Shown: positions 1-12,110 of the stretch, piece after piece
Position numbering within the stretch: position 1 is the stretch's first letter
Layout: each line of letters opens with the position of its first letter
Assembly: GCA_013400975.1 (NCBI GenBank)
Contig: WBMZ01011770.1
Span: 114,622-178,621 of the forward strand
Length of the DNA stretch: 64,000 nt
Source: Atrichornis clamosus
Taxonomy: Eukaryota; Chordata; Aves; Passeriformes; Menuridae
Direction: 5' to 3'
Made by a program: the position numbers and the translations under genes
The notes under the pieces: model-generated
Seen by the model: only the letters and a program-made list of their open reading frames with translations
Database searches by the model: none
What the model was told of the DNA's origin: nothing

Positions 1-1771
1 GTTACAATAAATCCTTTATGAAACAGGATTAGGACAAAATTTTGACTCTAGCATTAATCCTTCTGGTTCTCTTGAAGAATAGAACATAAACTGCATAACT
101 TTGCAATAATACTGAAGTTCTTGTTTACAAGTGCTTGCTGGCATTTGACAAATACGATGAAATTCACATGTATTTTCTAATTAATTTTCGGATATAATAA
201 GCCTATTTCATATCCCTCTTTCTTTTAAACAGGCACTTCTCAACAACAAGGCTTAGAAATTCTCATTTGTCCTAAAGCTATTCACAGCGCTATGCTGTAA
301 GACAATTTTCAAGTAAATGTAAATTCTTATGACTATTCTGTTTGTGAATTCAAAAAGCCCTTGAAAATATGAAGGAAAAAAATCTGATTGTTTCATTAAA
401 AAGCAGTATTCGACTGGATAAGTAAATATATATACTAAATGCATTGGCATACTTGTGTGTACAAAAAGTCCTATAGTGAAAGCAAGACCTACTTTTAAAG
501 TTCAAGCTCGGCATGTTCAAATAGCCCAGCAGATATTCTTCAGCAGGTCTTTAAAAAGTTGATGTGAATGGATACAAAAAGGAATACAAATACATGGCAA
601 TACCCAAAAGTGTTGCCTTGAGGCATAAGAGAGAAGTTGAAGGCATTCAATTGCAACACCTTTGAAAGAATGTTGCTAGTTTTGTTGTCTGGCAAAGTGA
701 GCACTGGTGAGGTTTGAGCACAGTCCTCAGTTCAAAGTGAGCATCAAGCAAAGTTCGGTTTTTGCAACTTATATGATGCTGCATTGGACTTACTGTTGAT
801 TTTTTTTTATGAGGTTGAGCAGAAAAATATTAAACCAGTGCACCAGAACATGGTTATGCACATTCATGTCCTTCTTTGCAATATGCTCATGTTGCTTTGG
901 TGATAAATACAGTCACCCACTTTAGGAATGTCATTTGTTATACAGGTGTCAGGAGAGGTGGTTGATGTATGGTGGTTTCAGACAGAGCTCGAACATAAAG
1001 AGACGGATCCTTCAGAAGGGGGATGGACGGGACGTTGGAGTGGACAGAGTGTGACCGCTGCCTACACAAAGGGCTCTGGGCCATGATCTGGGCAGCTGTC
1101 CCGTGAGTGTTTCGTTAAAATCCTAATGCCACATTAAATTAAGAACATACCTAAGGTGGTGGCAGTGATGGCATTTGCTTCACAGGAGAATCTGGTGTGT
1201 CTATCAGAATAAGGATCACACTCATTCATTTTTGCATCATTTATCCATCCCCACAGGCACTCCACACGCACTGCCAAAGTTGGGGGTGTTTCCCACTCCA
1301 GCGGAACACGGGCAGCCCAAGCTGCTTTCACGGGGTCCGCAGACCACTGGGAACCTCCCAGAGTTCCGGTAGGAGAAAGACACCTCGGGATCTCCGGGGA
1401 TCCTCATCTCCATTACTCAAGGAACCTGGTGAAGCACAGCCGCGGCCACAGGAGCCGCTTGGGGTGATTCAGGACCGTGTTTTCACGAGGGAAGCCAAAA
1501 GCGCGGTGCAGCCCGGGGAGCCCAATACGCCCGTCCCCCTCCGGCAGCCGCAGCAGGGCCGGGGACAGGGGGTGTGGCGGGACCGGCGCAGGGTGAGGGG
1601 ACGCGGCCCGAGGGCCGGCCGGGGGCCCGGAGGGAGCGGAGGAAGGGGAGGGGAGGGCGCGGGGGTTCAGCACAAAGCGCGGGGGGGCCAGCAGGGAAGC
1701 GGGGCCGGGTGAGGACCGCGCATGGCGGGGGCCGAGCGGCCGGGGCGGGCCGGGCCGCGCTCCGCATTTAC
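1..1771 (-). other. PRTFDC1: PRTFDC1 intron 1 (5' part), no exon seen
   Basis: This stretch follows the exon 1 donor (GTAAAT, reading leftward from 1771) on the minus strand. I looked on the minus strand for the next HPRT-family exon, expected to encode a segment containing PGYDL, and did not find it, so the intron continues past the left edge. Positions 1-1130 are AT-rich with no recognisable repeat. From about 1400 the sequence becomes CpG-rich and merges into the promoter island. The open frames over 1197-1949 in this stretch are GC-rich low-complexity frames and are not treated as genes. Confidence 0.7.
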
Positions 1772-1930
1772 CACAACGCCGCGGCCTCCAGCGCTGCTCC
1801 CGCCCTGCCCGGCCATGTTCCTGCGCGCGCCCGCCCGAGGGGCTGCGGCGGGGCGGGGCCGCGGGAGCCGGGCTGGAGCGCGGTGCGGGATGCGGGGTGG
1901 AAGATGTACAGGTGTACGTACGGGCGGGAT
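1430..1930. promoter_or_regulatory. PRTFDC1: CpG island, PRTFDC1 promoter
   Basis: A dense CpG block of about 500 bp stands out from AT-rich flanks and contains the PRTFDC1 start codon on the minus strand. Transcription should start to the right of 1816 and run leftward. No TATA box is visible, as is usual for CpG-island promoters of housekeeping-type genes. The exact start site cannot be read from sequence. Confidence 0.75.
1772..1816 (-). CDS. PRTFDC1: PRTFDC1 exon 1 (coding part), HPRT-family protein
   Basis: On the minus strand an ATG at 1816 opens 15 codons reading MAGQGGSSAGGRGVV, followed at once by a GTAAAT splice donor. The HPRT family has this layout: a very short first coding exon ending after Gly-Val-Val in phase 0. 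The MAG start and GRGVV end match my recollection of vertebrate PRTFDC1 rather than HPRT1, which begins MATRSPGVV. PRTFDC1 is a cytosolic HPRT paralogue; from general knowledge, the human protein binds purine nucleotides but has only weak phosphoribosyltransferase activity. The remaining exons, with the catalytic and PRPP-binding segments, lie outside the window to the left. The position next to ENKUR and THNSL1, with PRTFDC1 and ENKUR on the same strand, supports the call. A chance ORF in a CpG island is the alternative, but start, length, phase, donor and synteny all agree. Confidence 0.82.
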
Positions 1931-4900
1931 GGTGGAAAGGTTTGGGCACCGCTGGCTAAGGGGCCTGGGCTGGATTAGTGGGTAAAATTAAGCTGGTGTG
2001 ATTTAAACTGCCGTTTTAACAGGATTTTGCATATACTCAAGGGGAGAAAAAAGGTATGCCAGAAAGCAAATTCCCAAGTTAGGTAATCGTGCTTTCCGTC
2101 CTCGCTGTCTTCTGAAGTGCTGCTCCCTCCCCACCACCGTGCACATGCTGGAGCAGGCTGTGTCTTCCCAGTGCCCCCAGCCCATTCCCATGTTGCCTCC
2201 ACTGTCCGTGAAGTTGGAGGAAAACAGATCAGGAACCAGGAAAAACGCAGCTTTCTGCCACCCCCCTTCCAATTCTGTGGACATTATTATTATTTTGCTT
2301 TCACTGCCTCACAGATGAGAAGGAGCTTTTTTCTTTTCCTGGCTTACTCTAATCGTTGCCTACCTTTACATTCCCATGTAAGTTCAAATTTGGGCTTGCT
2401 CCATCCTTTTTGTATCCTGTCTTTTGGGGAAAATGCTAACAGCCTCTCTGTCCACTGTGGGTAAAATTAGAGCTCTACACTTTCTTAAAATTGAAAGTTT
2501 CTTATAATTTCTGGTACCAATTGGTCAAATAAACAGCTGGTAGAATTATTCCTATATTAGAAATTATGAAAGGAAGACAAAGTTGCTTTTAGAGGAGACC
2601 TGGGCATAATGAAATATGCTTAGTGGTACCTAAGGGGCTCTAACCAACCAAGAAGGAAACATTTCAGGTTGGTACACTACTTTTCTGGAATGTGGTCATT
2701 GACACTTACAGGTCACAAGATGAATCCAGGGAGCACTATGGGTAAGTCTACCCTAGCAGTTTGGTGTCCAGTCTGGAGTAGTTTTAAGGTGCATACTGTT
2801 AGTGCACTTCCATGAAAACTGATAGGACAATTAATATCTTAAGAATCTGGTGTTAAGAATGTTTCTATAAATTAATCCCTAATTAAAATCTGGATAAGTA
2901 CTAGAGCAATTGAAGATTACCTTGTGATAAATGCTTTATGTCTTATAATAAGCCAGGTGTATTTGCTTTTTGATGAATTAAGGAGCTATTCTTTAAAGAA
3001 TTATTGCTACAATAGACATGTTTGAAAGAACAAAAGATGAGGTTTACAAAGCGACAGAAGCCCACTCCTGAATACATCTGCCTCAAAATGGTGCCTGTGT
3101 ATGAAGACTCAGGTGTGCTGGAAAAAACCAGTTCCTGTTCACAGTGCTTTAAAATAATAAGTAGTGAATTTGATATGCAGCATATACAGACTTGTACAAA
3201 CCTACATAAAGTAAATAAAAATACGTTTGTAAAATACATAGGAGATTTTCCTAATGGATAAAGTCCCTAAATAGATTTGCATTTCAATTACATGTCAGCA
3301 TTTCATACAACTATTGAAAAAGAAAGCTTAATGTTTCATCTGAACTTTGGGTTTAAATGCTCCTGATTTGTATACACAATCAGTTTTCAGGATTTGAAGA
3401 TTCTTCTTGCCTGGATGTGGGCAAGAATCCCTTCTAAAACCTACATTAACCCTAAAGCTATTGCAGTGTGATTCAGTTACCACCAAGTTACCAATAAAGC
3501 TGCCATTAACATCACAGAGCTGAACTCTACAGATCTGGAACTATTTTGATTACAGCTAGAAACTCAAATCAATTCTGCAACTGCTCTGTGAGTGTTGGTT
3601 TCTTCTGCCTTTCAGACAATGAAATGCTTTAAAAACATTAACATGAACAAGACACTAAAAAATAATTCCTCTAGCATTGCACTGAAAAACTCAAGCAGGA
3701 GATGTTTGTTCTTCCCATCAAGATTGGATGACTGTGTTTGTCAAGTCTTTGTTTTGGTATTCTTATCTTCCTGCAATTTTACAGGGCTCACTTAAGAAGC
3801 GTAATGAAGTGCCATGTCTTGCTAATAATAATAAATAAGAGTAAGCAAATGAAAAACTAGATAAATTTGGCTGGGGTACACTTTGATAGTGCTGCTTTGA
3901 TAGTGCCCAATCCACGAAGCTGTTCTTCTCCATGTAAGATTTTTTTTAATTGGCACAAAATGTAATATATTTTGTTTAATTTTTTTGCAAATAAGACAAA
4001 TTCATGGTTCTGTGAACTCATGGAATTAGTAGAAACAAGAATTAATGAGGTCCTTTGTGCATGATGGAAATGAAGCTGCTAAGGATTTTACTATGGAGGA
4101 ATGTATATTTACTGAATGTTAACTTTTTTTTTTACAGTATGAATTGGTATAGAATGAATGAATTTACAGTAGATTTTCAAAACTAATTTTAGTTAGGGTC
4201 AAAATACAATTAGTGAAAACATGATATTTGGGGCTTAACTGTGAAAAAGCCTGTAAACATTCTGAAGAATGTTCTTATTATCTTTGTTTAGCTGTTTGTT
4301 TATGAACTAAAAATAGGAGGAAAAGAATAAACATTTCTAGATATACAACCCTGGGAAATGATCAAAGGGGAAAAGAACAAAGAAAATAAGGATAGATAAT
4401 ACTAACAAGTAGGACTGGTAGGTCTGGACACATAGCCAAAAGCCATAAAGGAGCAGATGGAAGAAGCGACACACAGAGAAACAAGGCAGAGTTAAGACTT
4501 ATTTGCCAATCCTATGTGAATTTATTTATATCTTTGGCCTTTACACAACTTTATAAATTCAATTACACATCTATTCCTTTCTTACCATGTTACTGATAAA
4601 AGTAGGACATGTCCACCCTTTCACAGCTCTAGTGTAAAGAACTACTGAAGATAAAAGTTTGGGGGTTGGGATATATCAAGAAAGCAGCCTAAGACAAATA
4701 TTATCATGGAGTTACCTGTAAGCAACCTTTGCAACTGCATTATGTATTCTGCTTCCAAGAAGCCATAACAAACATTTGACAACTCAGTTTAATATGTAAA
4801 CACCAAAACCAGACAAGAAAAGCATGAAAATCCAGAATATTTCAGGAGCTATGGCTTACCTAGATAAAAGCTTGCCAATTAGGAGATGAAGTTAGAGCTC

Positions 4901-7239
4901 TTATTCTGGTTCTGCCTGTTGCTGCAGCTGTTATGTGAACAGCAGAACTGTAAACAATTTTATCAAGCATAAACTTGCATTTCTTAGTGGTTACAAGGTA
5001 AACTACAGCACAACCCCCCCCAGTTGTGGCAGAGAAACACATTTTTGGGTAAAATGGTCACTGAAGAGATTATTAAAAGCAAAAGTCTAGCATATATAAA
5101 ATACTTTAGGGCATGTTGAAAGCAATCCTAAATTGCTTTCATATCCAGTTTTAATATATTTCAGAATTTTGAGTTCTCGTGTATTACCTGAGGCAGTTAC
5201 CCAGTCCATAGGGTGGCTGCTGGAGACAGTGCTGAGTGCAGCAGAACATATTTGGCAGACAGTGTTACAGACATCTGGGAGACCATGAAGCAGCATTTCA
5301 AACCGTTCCCCCCCATTCAGGAACACAGGGGGGCCATAGGAAAAGCTGTCCCATTAGCAGGACTAGGGAACGTCCTTCGATGTGCAGCAGAAGAGATGCA
5401 CATAGTTCTTTGTGACTACTGTACTGGGGCAGGTGACAGGGTGTCACTGCAAGCTGGAATCTGGCTCCCGTCCACTTTCAATTTCAGCAGAATTATCACC
5501 ATTTCAGAGGAACTGGAAAGTTCAGCTTTGAAGCAGTTGCAGCATCTAAGATGTACAAGGGAAGCTTGGAGCATTTAGCTCTCCCAGTTAACCTGTATGG
5601 AGTCTATGAGACTGACTTAGGCTTTGAAAATTAACTCTGGTAACTTTGATATCAAGAAAATGGCCAAAAGCTGCCACTCAAGATAATAGTCCATTTTTTT
5701 CAAGTATTTATAACCTTTAAATCACTGTTAGACACTGCTTGACAGAACCCTGGACTTTGACTTACGTGGTCTATGATAAACATCTTTAATACAAAACTAC
5801 ATTTTTGTTTGTTATTAATCTCACTGTGCCAAACTAGAGCAGCAAGAGCTTTGCAATTTCCTGGCTCCTGAAGATACCCTTCCTGCTTTTCAGGTTCATG
5901 TTATTAATATAGAGCTCTTATAGCTGAAAGAAATGCAAACAGAAATTTCCTCTTGTCCTTTAATACTAGAATAAACTTTATATTCTTTATAATATTATGG
6001 CAATATGTGCCCTAACCAGCTATTTAGAAGTATTGACATTTGAATGATAAAGCACTATTCTCAAGGAATGCTGCTCACATCAATATCCTATGACAAAATC
6101 ATCATGCATGACCATGAAAACGAGTCAGGGAATTGTAACTATATAGTGGGTCACACCCAATATAATGAATGTAACTGTTAGAGTTTGTTTTCTTTTTAAA
6201 GGAGGTTGTTCACTTGGCTTCATCCCTCTTTTAATTTTTTTTCTTTTTTCCTTAATTAAAATAACTTTGGGAAAGTCTGCCAAACAAAAGAATTCTAAAT
6301 GTCTTAAACAACTAAACAAGTAACAGTTTAAGGGCTTTTTTTTTTTCCAGAATAGCTCAGTTGTCTTTGATATAATTTTGTATACTTCACAGCTTGCCTC
6401 GAGCAGTAACAAAAGTGTATTGAAAACCAGAGTCTGGTCCTGAGAGTTCTCCTGTAGTGTAGGACAGGGCTGGCCAGCCCCTGCGCCCTGGTGCTGCACA
6501 GAATGCAGCACCCTGAGGGTGCTGAATTTAGACAATTGGTTAATTTTATTGTTTGTGTAAAAGACAAATCATTCCTCCTGAACAAACAGGAAAATGTGGT
6601 TGTTTCTCCCTTGTGCAGTGCTTGAGACCACATTTTGAACACTACTGGAGTTTTTTTCCTCCAAAGAAAGAATTACTATATTGCTTCCTCAGCTTTAACA
6701 CGGACCTCAAAGCAATGTGGGAACAGTTCTACAGGTACTTGTCCATTTTTACAGCAGCTCTGGAAATTAGAGGATTGAGTCACCTGAATTTTCCACATGG
6801 GGGCTCTCACCTAGCAAGGCTAAATTAAACATTAATTTTGACAATTTGGAGTAACCAATAGCTTTCAAACTATTCCATAGTACTGTCTAGGCTCAAAGCA
6901 TAGTTCTAACTTTAGGCACACATATCCTGTATTTAAAACAGATGGGCTCAAATTGCATAAGTCAGGAATCCCAGAAATGAGAAATGCAGTATTAATGGTT
7001 ACCAGTGAAAAAGCCAGGTATGTCATTTACCATTGCATTTCAAAAACATTCTATGACAAAGACATGAATAAATCATATTGCTCTAGGGAATAAGTTAAGT
7101 GCTTTCAATCTCATTTCTCTTCCTTCAACTTCTACTTTCCAGTAGGAAACAAACGTGAAGAGGATTCTTGGAAAATAGATACTTTTAGTAAACAACTTGA
7201 ATCTGTTCCCTTTATTGCATGGTCTTAATTCATGCCCGG

Positions 7240-7450
7240 ATGATCATATTTATTATTACTATTATTAAAAGCACACAGGAGCTCTACTTACAGACAAAAT
7301 TGTTATTATGCCAGACACTAAGCAAAGAGAGAAAAAGATGATCCACATGACAGATAACTTACAGTCTAAGTCTACGACAGGAAACTAAAGGCTACAGTGC
7401 CAGGGGAGTTTGAGGAAGCTGCACAGGTCAGTGAGACAAACCCTCATCTC
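7240..7450. repeat. Ancient amniote SINE-like fragment
   Basis: The block begins with an interrupted TTA/ATT run. Further along it reads ACTTACAGTCTAAGTCTA, GACAGGAAACTAAAGG and GCACAGGTCAGTGAG in order. These resemble an old interspersed repeat common in turtle and crocodilian genomes, with the pattern (TTA)n, then 'gcttacagtctaaatagac', then 'cacaggtcagtgg'. The copy is heavily diverged. Family and boundaries need a repeat-library search. Confidence 0.35.
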
Positions 7451-8159
7451 AGCTCACCAGCAGCTCAGCTGTTGTTAAATTTTTGGTGGGCACCATTGCA
7501 AAGGACATTTGGGGAAAGATTTGAAGACAAAGTTATTCCAGTGTTTGCATGTTTGTGTGAATTTCTTCATGCTTTGGAGTCAATGTGGAGGCTGGCATGG
7601 AATAATGAATTAACACCACAGGAGTACAGTGACTGAACAGAAGTTCAATCTCATAGCAGCATGAACAAAACCAGACTATAGCCTGCAATTTGGCTATGTC
7701 TGCTTGTCTACAACTACTTGTGGAGGAACAGTCTATAAAAAAATGTTTTTTCATAACTTGGTGGAATGGAAGTCACATTTACATTAGCATCCTTTAAACA
7801 GTAAAGAAAAAAACACAAGAAATAACTCGGCTTGCACTCCTACCATAAGGCCACTGCTTAGCCTGGAGGGTGAATATCCTGAATTTACTCACATTTTATT
7901 TACATAACTTTGCATGACAAAAAGGAGCTCGAGGAAGATTGAGATAAAATGAAGAAATCCTAAAATCTAGGCATTCAGTGATCAAGTGTACCTCACCACC
8001 TCGGATGGCCACTCATGGGAGAAATGGCTGCTCCTCCTTAGCTTGGTCAGGCTCCATACACCTCTAGCTCCTGGGGTGGACAATGCCAGCAGAGCTCAGC
8101 AGCTGCCTTCCTTGACTATGGCAAATGTCAGACAACCTTAATAATAGGGTTTGCCACCT

Positions 8160-8330
8160 GGCTCTCCTGTAATTATGTTATTAATATTACAAGCATCCTT
8201 AAGCCGAGGATGAAAGTGTTGACTAGGGCTAGCATTTATCTGGGACTCCCATTAATCTGCATATATGTGAAATTATCTTATTTGGAAGATGTCTGCCTTC
8301 ATTAGGACTGAAATTCTTAGAAACGTATGC
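8160..8330. promoter_or_regulatory. Candidate conserved non-coding element
   Basis: The block is rich in homeodomain-type cores (GTAATTATG, TTATTAATATTAC, CCATTAATCTGCATATATG), lacks repeat signature and contains no open frame. This is only a compositional resemblance to vertebrate conserved elements; conservation was not tested. Confidence 0.2.
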
Positions 8331-9661
8331 TGGTGAAAAGAGTCGATTTTAGCTTTGTAGTGGAGCAATCACAGCAGCAGTTTCCAGCACCAGTTTTCCA
8401 CAAAAATATACAAAGGGGCAGAACATGCCCTCCTACAATAAAATCTACCTACAGAGACTATGGAAAATGAATTCAGCAAGGGATTTCTCCCATATTATTT
8501 TTCCCGCAGAATTTTACCCTTACTGTTTTGTGAGGGGAATGAGGTTATGCCTCTGCAAGGAAGATTTTGAGGAACTGTCCCAGACTTAGTCCCCAGGAAT
8601 GCATGCTGAGCCCAAGAAGCCACCACGCTTTGAGATCAGCCACATGGAGCCCATATGCTCCTGTCAAGAGCTGACACTTGCTCAAGGCAGCTCTATCAGA
8701 GCCATACAATCAGGAACTCCCTCTGTTTGTGATGATGCCATAGCTGATCCCTTCCTTCCTGAATATAAATAGTTTCATTCTCAAGAACAGCCAGTGAGAT
8801 ATTTATCATAATTTCATGTTGCTATTTTTAAAAAATAGATACACAGTTTTGTCATGCACAACTTCCAACAGGAAATATTTTCAGTTTGTGGGAACGTAAC
8901 TTACTGACCAATAAAGCATTCATGCCCCATTTTACATATGTTTTTTGATGGTTATCCAATTTAATATGGACAATTTAAAATTACCAATTTGATAATTTTG
9001 AAGTACTAGAAACATTTTGGTTATATTCTTTCTCATTATTTCATTGATTATTAGTAATTGACTAGTAAATTTAGAGGATGTTTCAACTGGTAATGCTACT
9101 TTTTAGCTTGTGGACAGACTTGTTTCTGTTAATATTTAATAGCTTTTATGAAGGAACAATTCTCTCAGAACAATTGAGTTTATTCACTTTTTTCATATTG
9201 TTATACCAATGGCACATATTGACAGTTGATTCATGAACATTACACTTTCAATTACTGGCATTTCCTGAACATATACATTCAGTTACATTATTGGGATTCT
9301 CTAAATTTATTGTGTCAAACTTCTCAGAGAGCGCTAAAGGGTAAGAATGTTATCCCTCTGCATGCAATTTCAATGATTTTCAGTATAATTTTCTCCATAA
9401 TCAGAAGTGTTGGCAGGTCACATGGAATACACACCAAAAGGAGTTACAGCCTCTCCATAGGGTGACAGAAGCTATTCAAATATCTCATGAATGGAACATG
9501 CAGCAGAGCTACTTGAAAAGCGCTATCTGAGGCTCATGAAAAAACCCCACAATACTGTTGAAAAACATAGTGACAGTCTACTCAGCTACAGAACAACACT
9601 GGCTTTAGTCTCTTTCTCTTCTGCTAAGCAGGAATAATTTTTGCATCTCTTCCCACTCACC

Positions 9662-9667
9662 TCCCAA
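9662..9667. repeat. Target-site duplication, left copy
   Basis: The 6-mer TCCCAA lies immediately left of the LTR TG terminus and is repeated exactly at 10286-10291. Confidence 0.8.
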
Positions 9668-10285
9668 TGTGCAGGCTGGGGAGCCCCCAGAATATTGGAC
9701 AAATAGGTTCCTTTGGTGGGACAGTCCCTAAGGTTGGAGATCCTCCTAGTCTAGGGTGAGAGAAAGGGCTTCCCCCAGGATGCTTTGCCTCAGTATGCTA
9801 ATGTAGCCCAGTTCTCTTTCCCTGATGGGCCCATTGGCCTCCCTGCCCCTTCCTCCCTTACATGTCCTCCTTGCCAGAACCTTCTCCCTTCCCGGTTCCC
9901 CCATAGGCCTGGGCCTTACTGTCCCTCCCCCGGAGTTCCCCTATTGGTTCCCTGACCCTAACCCCCCCTGTGTACCATCCCTGCGCCCTCAGACCATTGG
10001 CCCTGATGCTCTCTCCACCCCCATATTTAACCCCGAGCATTCAGCTCCCTCCTCATCTTTGTCCCTGGAAGCCTCTGTGTGTGGCAGCAATAAACCTTCC
10101 CTGCAGAACCCCAAACAAAGACCCTTCTCGCCTCCTTTACTGTCGACCTGCCCTTAGAAGATGTACAGCTATCCGGCGTGTGCGTGTGCGTGCTCTGGGG
10201 AAGTAGCCTGCCGAGCGGACCCTCCTCAGCCGAGGACGCTTCCGGAAGGTTGCGGCACCTTACCACCTCGCCCCCCGCTGCAACA
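9668..10285 (+). mobile_element. Solo LTR of an endogenous retrovirus (probably class II, ERVK-like)
   Basis: A 618-bp element starts TGTGCAGG and ends CTGCAACA, giving TG...CA termini with short imperfect inverted repeats. It is flanked by a perfect 6-bp direct repeat TCCCAA. On the plus strand it shows LTR order: a GC-rich U3 with CCAATrelated motifs (CCCATTGG, CCTATTGG), a TATA-like CATATTTAACCCC near 10021, and an AATAAA polyadenylation signal at about 10090. A U5 with a GTGTGCGTGTGCGTG tract follows. No internal retroviral coding sequence is present, so this is a solo LTR left by recombination. Six-base duplications are typical of class II (alpha/beta-like) avian ERVs; class I and ERVL usually give 4-5 bp. 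It lies about 1.65 kb downstream of the ENKUR stop codon. Confidence 0.85.
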
Positions 10286-10291
10286 TCCCAA
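10286..10291. repeat. Target-site duplication, right copy
   Basis: TCCCAA follows the terminal CA of the LTR and matches the left copy exactly, which fixes both ends of the element. Confidence 0.8.
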
Positions 10292-11700
10292 CTTCCCAAT
10301 AATACATTAATATCCTTCTGACAATTTTAATAAGCAATTATTTCTGCTGGTGAATGATGAATGTTTCCAAGTGTAGCCTAGCTGCTTGCCCCAAATTTTG
10401 GGATAGGCTACTGTCTACTATGCAATTCCACAAAGTTAGTACTGATGATAAATGGAAGAACCAAATACAGATCCTAACCTAATTCAGCCAAGTAGTCTAC
10501 AAGCAAGTAAAAACTGAGAGCAAGGCAGTGGGAATGCATGCTCTTTTGGAGTCAAATCCATTTTTTTTTAATTTCAAGCCATAAGATTGATTTCTGATTA
10601 CATTGCATGTCTTAAGAAGGGTATCACATACTTCACTAGGAGGTAATGTGACATATTAAGTGCTAATAGTGTGGTTTTGTTAAAATATACACTGTAAGTC
10701 ATTCTTTTGAGTAAAAAGTATATTAAATCCATATTTTACAGATCTGCAGCTTTCTTCCAGCTTATATTCTTCAAAAATAAACACGATTGCTTAACAGTAA
10801 GTTACAAAGAATAAAATACATATTCCTGCTCACCCACAATAGTGCATGTCAGAGACAAATATAAGACATACAAGAAAGAGAGCCCAGAATCACTGTGAAA
10901 TCTTCAAAGCCATTCCCTGACAAATTTAGGAAAGGAACCTAATGTATGAGGAAAATCTGACTTTTCATAGTTAATTTCCAATTTTTTACATTATCCTCTG
11001 CTGATGTCAGATAAAATATGTCACAACAGCTGCTGGTGGTAGTGATTGATACCATACAGAAACAGCTGTGTTCTGAAAGGCTGAAAAAAGTCTTTTCTAA
11101 TCTAAACAGTATCTATGATTCTATGAAGCACAAGTTAAGCAGGAGGAAAGAGAAACTTTTTTTTCCTTCTATGCAAACAGTTGCAATAGAGTGTGCTGAT
11201 ATAATTTTTGCCTAAGTCTTGACTCAGATGCTAGTATATTGCTTTCATTCTAATAGTACACACATAATTCCAGTCAAAACACATTTTTCTAATTTAATTG
11301 TACATTTACTATAGTATAACAGAATTACTTACTTGTAAAAACACACAGCAAGCTACATGTGGTGTCTGTATTGTGTGAAGTCTGTTATTATAGGTTTCCA
11401 CATTAAAAATTGGTTTTGGTAACAAAAAATGAGTATACAAAATGTCATGCAGAAGCCAAACTGTTTAGAAATACAATCACTCAAGCTTTTAAGTAAAGCA
11501 CAACAGGTCTTTAATATGTAGTTCAGAAGCCATTCCATCCTGAAGTTATATTTACCAAGCTGTCTTCAGCAGCCAATTATTTCCCTTTGTTTTGGCTATG
11601 CAAGGAAAGATGTGCTCCAAACATATGAAACACTGTTTTATATGCTTGTTGTATGATGTTTATAGAAATCTTAGTAGTTAATAAAAATTACAAATAATAA
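10292..11700. other. 3' flank of ENKUR
   Basis: AT-rich intergenic DNA between the solo LTR and the ENKUR 3' UTR. The only recognisable item is a short CR1 3' end near 11085-11128. No coding exon is visible. Confidence 0.55.
11085..11128 (+). repeat. CR1 LINE 3'-end fragment
   Basis: The segment reads like the last few tens of bases of an avian CR1 element: CTTTTCTAATCTAAACAGT followed by CTATGATTCTATGA. The octamer-type tail marks the 3' end and plus orientation. Confidence 0.55.
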
Positions 11701-11742
11701 TAAATTAAATTCATTATTTATACTCCAAGTCCAGTTAAGAAT

Positions 11743-11748
11743 TTTATT
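11743..11748 (-). terminator. ENKUR: Candidate ENKUR polyadenylation signal
   Basis: TTTATT on the plus strand gives AATAAA on the minus strand, about 190 nt past the ENKUR stop codon. That is a plausible 3' UTR length. Other AT-rich matches nearby are possible. Confidence 0.4.
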
Positions 11749-11936
11749 TCCAAACGTTTTGTGAATTTTACAGATGAGAGCTATATGTAACAACTTTTCT
11801 AAGAAGTTACATACTTATTTGAGTATTTCCTTCTAAATAGTTGACAGTAGTGTCTTCTGAGAATTTAGAGAGGCACTTCTTGGGGATGTAAGGATAGAGA
11901 AAAAGGAAAAAAGAGGCCCAATATGAACAACAGTCC

Positions 11937-12110
11937 TTACTCATTTGCAATGTAGACACCTTTGTGCTTCTCGATGGCTTCTATGTCATGCTCCAGTTGT
12001 GCCAACTTTAATTCCAGCTCTTCTTTATGCATCTTCTTGTACCTGGTGTCTGTTAGTACCGGAAGACTCAGAAATGCACGATTTATTTCCTCCCAGTTCT
12101 TTTTCAGCGC
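11937..12110 (-). CDS. ENKUR: ENKUR exon 5 (last coding exon)
   Basis: The acceptor is TGGTACCAG. The exon reads [20 protein letters not shown]..., then [19 protein letters not shown] and a TAA stop. It encodes the end of the enkurin helical domain. The stop overlaps a donor-like GTAAGG (GA|GTAAGG), so a further tiny exon replacing the last one or two residues cannot be excluded; mammalian enkurin ends IANNA. Confidence 0.9.
   Translation of the reverse strand, partial: ALKKNWEEINRAFLSLPVLTDTRYKKMHKEELELKLAQLEHDIEAIEKHKGVYIANE

Larger units (their letters stand above)
1931..9667. other. Intergenic region between PRTFDC1 and ENKUR
   Basis: About 7.7 kb of AT-rich DNA upstream of PRTFDC1 and downstream of ENKUR. 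I see no exon with homology I recognise. The longest open frame is 121 codons (5213-5578, plus) and has no recognisable domain or start context. Two sub-blocks are listed separately: an old SINE-like fragment near 7240-7450 and an AT-rich conserved-element-like block near 8160-8330. Confidence 0.6.

Noticed and set aside
1197..1978. Overlapping long open frames in the first CpG island on both strands
   Set aside because: Low-complexity Gly/Arg/Pro/Ala translations caused by GC-rich composition; only the 15-codon PRTFDC1 exon has independent support.
5213..5578. 121-codon plus-strand ORF between PRTFDC1 and ENKUR
   Set aside because: No family resemblance or promoter; treated as chance.
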